The translations under genes and the position numbers were made by a program. The notes under the pieces were generated by a model. It was not told the origin of the DNA and ran no database searches. It saw nothing but the letters and a program-made list of their open reading frames with translations. A stretch of 7,122 nt of DNA from an uncultured Clostridium sp. (lineage in GTDB: Bacteria > Bacillota > Clostridia > Lachnospirales > Lachnospiraceae), in assembly GCA_937902905.1 (NCBI GenBank), contig CALELW010000258.1, positions 1 to 7,122 on the forward strand, read 5' to 3'. This document shows, in pieces, positions 1 through 6,089 of the stretch. Each line of letters opens with the position of its first letter. Position 1 is the stretch's first letter.

Positions 1-142
1 CCATATAAATATACACATTTTCTGCATTCGCATCTAATCCATTTGCAACCAACTCTGCAATTGCAGCACTCATATTTGCATATAATTGTTTCCCAAACAT
101 TTTGAGAGCTAAATATGTCATCGAAAAATCTATATTCTTCAT
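1..142 (-). CDS. GHKL (Bergerat-fold) ATPase, MORC/MutL-like, N-terminal 47 residues only
   Basis: Only the first 47 codons are in the window; the gene continues past the left edge. The reading frame starts at ATG 142-140 and stays open to base 1. Residues 30-38 read ELVANGLDA, the N-box (motif I) of the GHKL ATPase fold (E30, N34, D37, A38), where the Asn binds Mg-ATP and the Glu is the general base. The preceding ALKMFGKQLYANMSAAIA helix fits this group. GHKL includes gyrase B, Hsp90, histidine kinases, MutL and MORC; the position so near the N-terminus and the methyltransferase neighbours favour the MutL/MORC-like ATPases known from restriction-modification operons. The start overlaps the upstream methyltransferase stop as ATGA, with AGGAGG six bases before the ATG, so translation is probably coupled. 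What lies C-terminal (transducer, nuclease or other domain) cannot be seen. Confidence 0.8.
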   Translation of the reverse strand, partial: MKNIDFSMTYLALKMFGKQLYANMSAAIAELVANGLDANAENVYIYM

Positions 143-1140
143 TTGGTACCTCCTCGTGTAATGTATTTTGACGCTTCTCCCACTATTTCTTGTAACACAT
201 TGACAACTACACTATTTCCAAATTGCCTATAACACTCTGCATCTGTCTCTGCAACCTTAAATGTCTCTGGGAATCCCATCATCCTAGCACATTCCCTAGG
301 TGTCAACTTTCGTACCGTATTATTAATATAATACATTCCTGTCCTTCCACCAACACCTCCCCCCTGAGACGACAAAGTTATTCCCTGTCCCTTTATCGAA
401 TATATTCGTTCTCCTTGTCTTCCCTGTCCCACCGAACCTATTCTTAACAATAAATTTGTTTTTTTTATATTATCATATTGAGCTATATCAATAGTATATG
501 GAACATTAATTTCATAATGAGCATCTACATCATCTTCCAGTATATCAGATATACTCTTAAGTTTTCCTTTACCTTTAGGAAATTCAAACTCCTTTACCTC
601 TAAATCATCTCTAAAAGCCACAATATAGATTCTTTTCCTCGCTTGTGGTACAGAAAAATTAGTAGCACAAATCACCTCTTTATAAGTTTTGTATCCTAAT
701 TTTTGCAAACTTTTTTCAATAAACTCTATAGTTTTTCCGTTGTTGTGCGTTAATAAATTTTTTACATTCTCAAGCAATATCAATTTAGGCTTGTGATGCT
801 TAGCAATCCTTAATATTTCAAAATAAAGCCTTCCATTTTCATCTCTAAAACCTTTTTGATTGCCTGATATACTAAATGGTTGACAAGGAAATCCTGCACA
901 TAGAATATCATGTTTCGGAATTTCTTCTACTTTAATTTCTCGTATATCACCTTTTGGCTGTATTTTAAAATTGTTACTGTATACTTTTGCTGCCGCTTTA
1001 TTTATTTCAGAGGCAAATACACATTTTGCACCATATGATCTAAGTGCTAAATGAAATCCACCAATTCCACTAAACAAATCAACAAATGAAAAACCTCGCA
1101 ACCTTTTTTCTTTACTTCTTACTCTAAACATCTTTCTCAT
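139..1140 (-). CDS. C5-cytosine DNA methyltransferase C, HhaI-like
   Basis: This 333-residue protein transfers a methyl group from S-adenosylmethionine to C5 of cytosine in a specific DNA site. All core motifs are visible: motif I DLFSGIGG (21-28), motif IV GFPCQPFS with catalytic Cys86, motif VI ENV (124-126), motif VIII QARKR (166-170), motif IX RECARMMGFP (282-291) and motif X QFGNSVVVNV (306-315). The target-recognition region (about 230-270) contains GQGRQGERIYS and ITLSSQGGG, closely resembling M.HhaI (GQGERIYS, ITLSAYGGG), whose target is GCGC. Gln242, Arg245 and Ser257 match HhaI Gln237, Arg240 and Ser252, but HhaI Tyr254 is Gln259 here, so the target may be related rather than identical. 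The start at 1140 is supported by AGAAGGG eight bases upstream; a second ATG lies three codons in. It follows a 273-base gap and overlaps the GHKL ATPase gene by four bases. Confidence 0.95.
   Translation of the reverse strand: MRKMFRVRSKEKRLRGFSFVDLFSGIGGFHLALRSYGAKCVFASEINKAAAKVYSNNFKIQPKGDIREIKVEEIPKHDILCAGFPCQPFSISGNQKGFRDENGRLYFEILRIAKHHKPKLILLENVKNLLTHNNGKTIEFIEKSLQKLGYKTYKEVICATNFSVPQARKRIYIVAFRDDLEVKEFEFPKGKGKLKSISDILEDDVDAHYEINVPYTIDIAQYDNIKKTNLLLRIGSVGQGRQGERIYSIKGQGITLSSQGGGVGGRTGMYYINNTVRKLTPRECARMMGFPETFKVAETDAECYRQFGNSVVVNVLQEIVGEASKYITRGGTK
149..154 (-). promoter_or_regulatory. Ribosome binding site of the GHKL ATPase gene
   Basis: The minus strand reads AGGAGG, then TACCAA, then ATG at 142. 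The site lies inside the last codons of methyltransferase C (Arg-Gly-Gly of its C-terminus). It fixes the ATPase start and shows that the ATPase has its own strong initiation signal despite the 4-base ATGA overlap. Confidence 0.85.
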
Positions 1141-1184
1141 CTGCTACGCCCTTCTAACGGTCGTTATTCCTCTCATAAATATTA

Positions 1185-1410
1185 TTACACATTTGTTCGC
1201 AATTTCTGACAAACCATAGTTCCAAAGAATAAATCAATCGCAAAAAATGCTCTAATAGAAAAACATACACTATACCACCATCTATCGATTTCATATGACT
1301 GTAACCCATCATGCTTTATTACAGCAATGATATCTTCACCAATCAACATAAATACTAAATTCGGTAAATTAGAAATATCGTTTTTTGTGTTTTTCTAATT
1401 TAAATCCCAT
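1185..1410 (-). pseudogene. Possible frameshifted small gene or remnant between methyltransferases B and C
   Basis: This lies in the only real gap of the operon (1141-1413). An ATG at 1410, just after the methyltransferase B stop, opens a 13-codon frame (MGFKLEKHKKRYF) that stops at 1369. The frame shifted by one base is open from the A6 run on the minus strand (T6 at 1381-1386) to TAA at 1185, including an internal ATG at 1349 giving 54 residues rich in hydrophobic and aromatic positions (DRWWYSVCFSIRAFFAIDLF). Losing one A would join both into about 74 residues. AAAGGA lies 12 bases before the first ATG, a poor distance, and no clear site precedes 1349. I recognise no family. It could be a degraded gene, a small hydrophobic protein starting at 1349, or chance in AT-rich DNA. 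The rest of the gap (1141-1184) holds only the methyltransferase C ribosome binding site and a 10-codon open frame. Confidence 0.25.
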
Positions 1411-1413
1411 TAA

Positions 1414-2391
1414 TCAATCATATCCTTTCTCCACTAGTTCACTCATAACCTTCCGTGCCACATACCAAAACATAACCGGCGGAATAGCATTACCAAGTGC
1501 ACGATACTGTACCGCCTCACTTCCTACAAGTTCAAAACTTTCTGGAAATGATTGTATCCTTGCCACTTCCCTTGGTGTAAACCGCCTATATCTTTCACCC
1601 ACAAATAAAACAGGGTCTGTACTATTCAAAGACACTTTTGCCAAATGTGCACCAACCGTATTACATGGTTTGGTTACATCTTGAGCCCTTCCCTTATTCA
1701 TACTAGCTCTTTTTTTCATCATTCCATCAACTGCACGCTGACTGAAAAAATACTTCTCATCCACCTCATTTTCTATCACTTTACTTAAAGGTGTAAATGC
1801 CTTCTCATCCCGTACTATAACCTCCGGAAACTCAAATTTGACTCCTAAATCTTTTCTAAATCCTACAATTATTACACGTTCTCTCTTTTGTGGAACACCA
1901 TAGTTCGCAGAATTTAAAATTGAGTACCAAACATCATACCCACTTTCTTCAAATTCTTTAATAATAAGCGGAAATGCACTTTTTTTATTTGCTGTAAGAA
2001 TACCTTTTACGTTTTCTGCAATAAAACATTTCGGTTGTTTCTCTCGTAATATACGGCACATTTCAAAAAACAATTTTCCCCGTTCATCTTTTACACCTAA
2101 TCGTTTAGGATTCTGTGCAATAATCGAAAACGATTGACAAGGAAATCCACCTGTTAAAATATCAAACTCTGGAATTTCATCCGATGCAACCTCTCTAATA
2201 TCTCTATTATCTGGTTTAATACCAAAATTTTTTCTGAAGATATTACAAGCATTATCGTCAATATCATTAGCATATACTATCTCTAAATCATTAGGAGCAT
2301 AGTGATTGCCAAGAAATTCAAAATCACCTAACAAGCCTACATCCGTTCCACCACATCCGCAAAACAGTGATGCTACTTTTAACTTTTCCAT
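1414..2391 (-). CDS. C5-cytosine DNA methyltransferase B
   Basis: A complete 325-residue AdoMet-dependent cytosine-C5 methyltransferase. Motif I is SLFCGCGG (8-15), motif IV GGFPCQSFS (81-89) with catalytic Cys85, motif VI ENV (126-128), motif VIII QKRER (168-172), motif IX REVARIQSFP (274-283) and motif X QYRALGNAIPP (295-305). Between motif I and the acidic AdoMet-ribose residue it carries an insertion (FEFLGNHYAPNDLEIVYAND) absent from the other two methyltransferases here. Its target-recognition region (about 190-270, with NKGRAQDVTKPCNTVGAHLA) resembles neither neighbour, so it should read a different sequence, which I cannot predict. The ATG at 2391 has GAGGAG eight bases upstream and overlaps the end of the DUF3883 gene by 13 bases, so it is co-transcribed and probably translationally coupled. 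A 273-base gap follows. Confidence 0.95.
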   Translation of the reverse strand: MEKLKVASLFCGCGGTDVGLLGDFEFLGNHYAPNDLEIVYANDIDDNACNIFRKNFGIKPDNRDIREVASDEIPEFDILTGGFPCQSFSIIAQNPKRLGVKDERGKLFFEMCRILREKQPKCFIAENVKGILTANKKSAFPLIIKEFEESGYDVWYSILNSANYGVPQKRERVIIVGFRKDLGVKFEFPEVIVRDEKAFTPLSKVIENEVDEKYFFSQRAVDGMMKKRASMNKGRAQDVTKPCNTVGAHLAKVSLNSTDPVLFVGERYRRFTPREVARIQSFPESFELVGSEAVQYRALGNAIPPVMFWYVARKVMSELVEKGYD

Positions 2392-3845
2392 GTCAACAAC
2401 TCCTCAAATTTTCCTACTTTTTTAGGGTCAAATGTAATATCCGCACCATCGCTCGGTATCATCTCTATCAAATCTTTTTTATAGAGTCCAACCGGATCCT
2501 GCAACAAAAATAACTTGCGCTCTGTTTTGCTGAGCATCAAACGATACACATAATACCTGTCATGAGTACTACTTGCTGTGTTCCATTCATTTTTCGTAAG
2601 ATGTATTCTGTTAAAATGTAATGGTTTTGAACTAATAGTTGTCTTAACCTCGATATATCGTTTACGCTCGTCCAACTCTACTGAACTGATATCATATCCC
2701 ACCGCAAACTGTGTCGGTATACGTTTAATAAGATGAATTAAGTCTTCTCTTCCACCAAGTTTGATTCTCATGCACTCATGTCCATGTATAAGACTTTCTC
2801 CAATGTCGCCTATATCTTTTGTAGTAAACACTTCATAATCCATTGCGATACGTTCATCTAATACTTTTTCTCTTGTGGTAAATTCGATACAAATAGGGTC
2901 TCCACCAATATATGATGCGTTGTCTTTAAGTGATTTTAATTCGTCTTCATCAGTAGCGATGTATGCTAAAATGTCCGTAGCAAAATCAGTATCTTGTATA
3001 TCTCTGTTTACATACGAAAACCACCCTGCTACACACTCTTTGACCTCTTCCATAGTGCCTGAATGTTTTTCTATCATCTCATCGTATTCCGTAAACCATT
3101 CTGTAGATTCACAGAATTTAACTATTGCCTCTTCTTCAAGTGTATTAAGATAATATGTTCTACTGTCATAAGTTTTTAGCAAATTAGCGATTTCCATATA
3201 ATCTATAATATCACCAGCATAACGAACCACATCACCAGTTTGGTCATATTCTAATTCATTATTACGATTATCTAAAATACGTTCCCATGTCTTTTCTACA
3301 CCTTCGTTATCTCTAGTTACTCGTAAATCATTGAAAATACAATGGCATGCCTCAAATTTTGTTATTCCCTTTGAGTTACCACCCTCTTTATTGGCATAAC
3401 GAAGTAACTTCAAAATATACTGTGCCGGCTTAAAATGAATTCCAGCTTCCACCTGTTCAAGCACATTTTTCGGTTTAATATGTGCACCCGGATATTGAAA
3501 ATTGTACAAAAACACTTTGAAACATTCCACCAAATCCTGATTAGTTGCCAATTCTATTGCTCTTAATCCAGGCTTATCTGTAGCATCTGTATGTTCAATA
3601 AATCCAAATAAAGCAGAAATTTCTGTACGCCAATTATTTATTGTTTTTAATTCCCTGTGTGCATTTCCTGGATAATTGTAAATAGCTGTATTTATTCTTT
3701 GAACAAATTCTGCTGTTTCACACTCACCGATTCTATTAATTTCTTCCGCCATATAAATCAATACATTTTCGATATCACCTTTAAAACGTGGTCTTACATG
3801 ATGAATTCTAAAGTAATATTCATCTGGTATTTTGTATTCTGCCAT
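2379..3845 (-). CDS. DUF3883-domain protein, probable restriction nuclease component
   Basis: A 488-residue soluble protein. The C-terminal part (about 340-450) fits the DUF3883 family (NOV C-terminal-like), often found in defence loci and related to the PD-(D/E)XK nuclease fold. Candidate catalytic residues sit in the expected order: Glu350 in IGDIGE, Asp385 in GYDISS and Glu399/Lys401 in YIEVKTT, followed by HLTKNEWNTA and a beta-rich RYYVYRLML strand. The N-terminal 330 residues look mostly helical and acidic, with a stretch around 75-180 that could be winged-helix DNA binding; I do not recognise it. There are no membrane segments or helicase motifs. The ATG at 3845 is chosen because AGGAG lies seven bases upstream, and it overlaps the methyltransferase A stop as TAATG; a GTG two codons earlier (3851) would sit almost on top of that site. 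Its place between methyltransferases A and B makes it the best nuclease candidate visible. Nuclease activity is inference. Confidence 0.8.
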   Translation of the reverse strand: MAEYKIPDEYYFRIHHVRPRFKGDIENVLIYMAEEINRIGECETAEFVQRINTAIYNYPGNAHRELKTINNWRTEISALFGFIEHTDATDKPGLRAIELATNQDLVECFKVFLYNFQYPGAHIKPKNVLEQVEAGIHFKPAQYILKLLRYANKEGGNSKGITKFEACHCIFNDLRVTRDNEGVEKTWERILDNRNNELEYDQTGDVVRYAGDIIDYMEIANLLKTYDSRTYYLNTLEEEAIVKFCESTEWFTEYDEMIEKHSGTMEEVKECVAGWFSYVNRDIQDTDFATDILAYIATDEDELKSLKDNASYIGGDPICIEFTTREKVLDERIAMDYEVFTTKDIGDIGESLIHGHECMRIKLGGREDLIHLIKRIPTQFAVGYDISSVELDERKRYIEVKTTISSKPLHFNRIHLTKNEWNTASSTHDRYYVYRLMLSKTERKLFLLQDPVGLYKKDLIEMIPSDGADITFDPKKVGKFEELLTWKS

Positions 3846-4891
3846 TAGCACTCTCCTAAATATTTTTTCAACTGATTAGCAATGCATTCTGCCATAATTG
3901 GTGGTACTGCATTACCTACTTGTCTAAATTGTTGCGTCTTATTTCCCAAGAAAACAAAATCATCCGGAAATGATTGCAGCCTTGCACATTCTCTTACCGT
4001 TGGTACTCTATTATACTTATAATGAAAATGATGTCTGTGTCCTGTATCTATTGTTGGTGCAGGTTTATCACTTGCAAATCTTGTCCATGCCACATGAAAA
4101 TTTCTACTGTCCTTGTACTTCTCTGGCAAATCTTTATAATTCCCACCGTCTGGAACCAACGAAATAATATGCTTCACTTTATCAGAATGATTGGCGGCAA
4201 TATGATTTTTAACTTTATTCGACCTTTCTCTCATTATCTGTTGATAATGATTCCTTGCATCGGTTACATAGTCTGCATCATCTTCTCCCAGTTCATCAAC
4301 CAAAGGTGGTAAATCTGATAATGCCATACTACAAGTAACAACCTCCTTTACCGGCTCAGGATATTCGAATTTGCCCTCTTGTAATCCTACAAAAACAACT
4401 CTACGCCTACTTTGTGGAACACCATAATCTGCAGCACACATAATTCTATATTGTATGGAATATCCCATTTCAGTAAATTTGCTTATTATACTGTCCTTAA
4501 TTTGACCTCCGAATAATCCAACCAACCCTGGAACATTCTCTATCACAAATGCCTTAGGTCTAATTTCATCAACTAATCTAATGTATGATAAATATAGCTT
4601 ATTTCTTGGATCATCGAACTTTCTCGGTCCTGAAAGTGACATCCCTTGACACGGCGGTCCACCTATAATCACATCTATTTTCTTGTCACCAATTAATTGT
4701 TTAATATCCTTCTCATATGTAACCTCAGTAATATCACCACATATCGTCTTTGAACCCTTATGATTCAATTCAAATGTTTCTAATGCCTTTTTATCATTAT
4801 CTATACCAAGCAATATATTATAACCTGCACGTTCAAATCCATATGATAATCCACCACAACCACAAAACAAATCTATTGCATTTAATTCCAT
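3845..4891 (-). CDS. C5-cytosine DNA methyltransferase A
   Basis: First gene of the operon: a 348-residue cytosine-C5 methyltransferase with motif I DLFCGCGG (7-14), motif IV GGPPCQGMSLSG with catalytic Cys81, motif VI ENV (118-120), motif VIII QSRRR (160-164), motif IX RECARLQSFP (299-308) and motif X QFRQVGNAVPP (321-331). Its GPPCQG-type motif IV and target region (about 170-295, with WTRFASDKPAPTIDTGHRHH) separate it from the GFPCQ enzymes B and C, so it probably has an independent origin and target. The ATG at 4891 is preferred because AAGGGGG lies seven bases upstream and motif I then starts at residue 7, as usual in the family. In-frame starts at 4948 (ATG) and 4954 (TTG) would add 19 or 21 residues of unclear value with a weak AGAGAG site. 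The TAA stop shares one base with the start of the DUF3883 gene. Confidence 0.95.
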   Translation of the reverse strand: MELNAIDLFCGCGGLSYGFERAGYNILLGIDNDKKALETFELNHKGSKTICGDITEVTYEKDIKQLIGDKKIDVIIGGPPCQGMSLSGPRKFDDPRNKLYLSYIRLVDEIRPKAFVIENVPGLVGLFGGQIKDSIISKFTEMGYSIQYRIMCAADYGVPQSRRRVVFVGLQEGKFEYPEPVKEVVTCSMALSDLPPLVDELGEDDADYVTDARNHYQQIMRERSNKVKNHIAANHSDKVKHIISLVPDGGNYKDLPEKYKDSRNFHVAWTRFASDKPAPTIDTGHRHHFHYKYNRVPTVRECARLQSFPDDFVFLGNKTQQFRQVGNAVPPIMAECIANQLKKYLGEC

Positions 4892-4969
4892 TACTATTCC
4901 CCCTTCTCTTTTGTGAACATCCCCTGCTTTCTCAGCCACGTTGAGCATTCGCAAACTCTCTTTTAATTT

Positions 4970-5005
4970 AGTATACAGTATACCTTTTCAAAAAACATTC
5001 AATAT
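4970..5005 (-). promoter_or_regulatory. Likely promoter of the methyltransferase/DUF3883 operon
   Basis: The minus strand carries two overlapping TATACT -10 candidates (4982-4977 and 4975-4970). The -35 side is weak: ATATTG at 17 bases from the first, or a better TTGAAT (5002-4997) at only 14. No other convincing promoter lies between the exporter stop and the first methyltransferase. Transcription from here would give an 80-base leader before ATG 4891. A weak -35 would fit a regulated promoter, but that is inference. Confidence 0.4.
4971..4983. promoter_or_regulatory. 13-base palindrome overlapping the -10 region, candidate operator
   Basis: GTATAC-A-GTATAC is a perfect inverted repeat around a single central base, and each half is itself a palindrome. 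It covers the two TATACT -10 candidates of the operon promoter, where a bound dimeric repressor would block RNA polymerase. No regulator gene is visible in the window. It could also be a by-product of two tandem TATAC -10 elements. Confidence 0.35.
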
Positions 5006-5181
5006 AATCTTTACTCTAATATATCCCATTTTTATAACTTATCTATCATTATAACTCCTAGTTTTTCACATCTTTATTATATTCTACAGAGCAAACAAAA
5101 GCAATCAATTCTTCATTTTTAATGATAGTTATATCAAAAAATAAATATAGCATAATCATATTTCAAGCATCCATAATCCCC
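4984..5181. other. AT-rich intergenic junction between exporter and defence operon
   Basis: No recognisable gene, RNA or strong terminator. On the minus strand a 33-codon frame runs from ATG 5159 to TAG 5058 (MIMLYLFFDITI, then KNEELIAFVCSVEYNKDVKN) without a proper ribosome binding site. Its stop overlaps a GGAG followed five bases later by an ATG that opens only five codons. AATGATAG (5121-5128) and CTATCATT (5043-5050) are inverted but 70 bases apart with no U-tract. Both could be chance in such AT-rich DNA. The region marks the change from moderate to low GC. Confidence 0.4.
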
Positions 5182-6051
5182 TTAAAAAGCAATCTGAAGC
5201 AAATCAATCAAAATTCCTCCAACGACACCCGCCACATATAAATAACATAAAATGCCAACGTTCTGTTTTACGTGTTTACGGTTCATGCGGCACAAAACAA
5301 GTGCGCCGACACCAGCATTGGTAAATAATCCTGCCATCATCGGGCCGGCACCAATGACTTTCTGTAAATAAAGCTGGGTAATGACTACGGACGATGCACA
5401 GTTTGGAACCATACCAATTGCTCCCGCCAAAATCTCACCGAGAACCGGGCGGTCCATAAGAAATCCGGCTAAGGCTTCTTCACCCACACCATCGATAACA
5501 GCTTCCAGAACAAGTGTTATCAAAAACAAAAAAATGGTAATGTGAATTGTATGACGAAGCGCAGAAGAAAAAATCCCCTCATCGTCACATTTGCAGTGTT
5601 CACTCTCACACATTGTATGAATGTTCCGGTATCTCATTTTTCTGCCCCAGATACTATGATATAGGAAATCCAAAAGGAAACCAAAAAGGATTCCCATTAC
5701 CATTTTAACTGCCAAAATCTTAATGATTGTCCATGCAGGAACTGCCTCAGAAATAAAAATCGGAAGCATTTCATCGGAAGTAGATAAAAAGACAGCCACC
5801 AAGGTGCCTGCCGTAATCAAACCACCCGAATACAAATTTGATGCTGCCGCTGAAAAACCACACTGTGGCACAACGCCCAAAATTCCGCCGAATATCGGTC
5901 CTGCTTTTCCGGCACGCAAAATTGCCGCCTGCGTGTGGCTTCCGGTGCGGTGTTCCAGCCACTCCATCAAAATATAAGTAAGAAAAAGAAATGGGATAAG
6001 TTTTAATGTATCCACTCCTGCTTCCATCAAAATATCAAGAAACTCATTCAT
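5182..6051 (-). CDS. Putative 10-TM heavy-metal exporter (ArsP_2 / putative manganese transporter family)
   Basis: A 289-residue integral membrane protein. It shows two related halves: GVVPQCGFS (59-67) followed by LYSGGLITAGTLVAVFLSTSDE, and GMVPNCASS (213-221) followed by LYLQKVIGAGPMMAGLFTNAG, an internal duplication typical of the putative 10-TM heavy-metal exporter family (annotated in databases as arsenic efflux protein or putative manganese transporter). The VP(Q/N)C cysteines (Cys64, Cys218) are likely in the substrate path. A polar loop between the halves carries HTMCESEHCKCDDE (145-158), a plausible metal-binding cluster. The substrate is not established; arsenic, manganese or another metal are all possible. 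The ATG at 6051 has AAAGGA at nine bases. It starts 38 bases after the GGDEF gene with no terminator between them, so the two may be one transcript. No metal riboswitch fits in that gap. Confidence 0.75.
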   Translation of the reverse strand: MNEFLDILMEAGVDTLKLIPFLFLTYILMEWLEHRTGSHTQAAILRAGKAGPIFGGILGVVPQCGFSAAASNLYSGGLITAGTLVAVFLSTSDEMLPIFISEAVPAWTIIKILAVKMVMGILFGFLLDFLYHSIWGRKMRYRNIHTMCESEHCKCDDEGIFSSALRHTIHITIFLFLITLVLEAVIDGVGEEALAGFLMDRPVLGEILAGAIGMVPNCASSVVITQLYLQKVIGAGPMMAGLFTNAGVGALVLCRMNRKHVKQNVGILCYLYVAGVVGGILIDLLQIAF

Positions 6052-6089
6052 CGTATTGATTCCTTTCTTTCCTCGAAACTAACACATTT

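Noticed and set aside
223..447. Plus-strand open frame of 74 codons, and others like it at 1385-1684, 2875-3153, 3974-4312, 4750-4944, 5723-5977, 6149-6391 and 6559-6816
   Set aside because: All lie opposite well-supported minus-strand genes with intact motifs, have no ribosome binding sites I can see, and give low-complexity or unrecognisable proteins.
1141..1413. A separate promoter for methyltransferase C in the gap
   Set aside because: TAATAT-like -10 elements occur, but no -35 box at proper spacing; in such AT-rich DNA this is not enough.
1141..1413. A vsr (very short patch repair) gene, often next to C5 methyltransferases
   Set aside because: None of the open frames in the gap shows Vsr-like motifs, and they are too short.
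3843..3851. GTG at 3851 as start of the DUF3883 gene
   Set aside because: It would lie one base after the AGGAGA of the ribosome binding site. ATG 3845 has a proper seven-base spacing and the typical TAATG junction.
5043..5128. Inverted pair AATGATAG / CTATCATT as a terminator after the exporter
   Set aside because: The arms are only eight bases, 70 bases apart, AT-rich and not followed by a U-tract. No convincing intrinsic terminator was found here.
5771..5962. Minus-strand 63-codon frame inside the exporter gene
   Set aside because: It overlaps the conserved VPQC region of the exporter in another frame and has no independent support.
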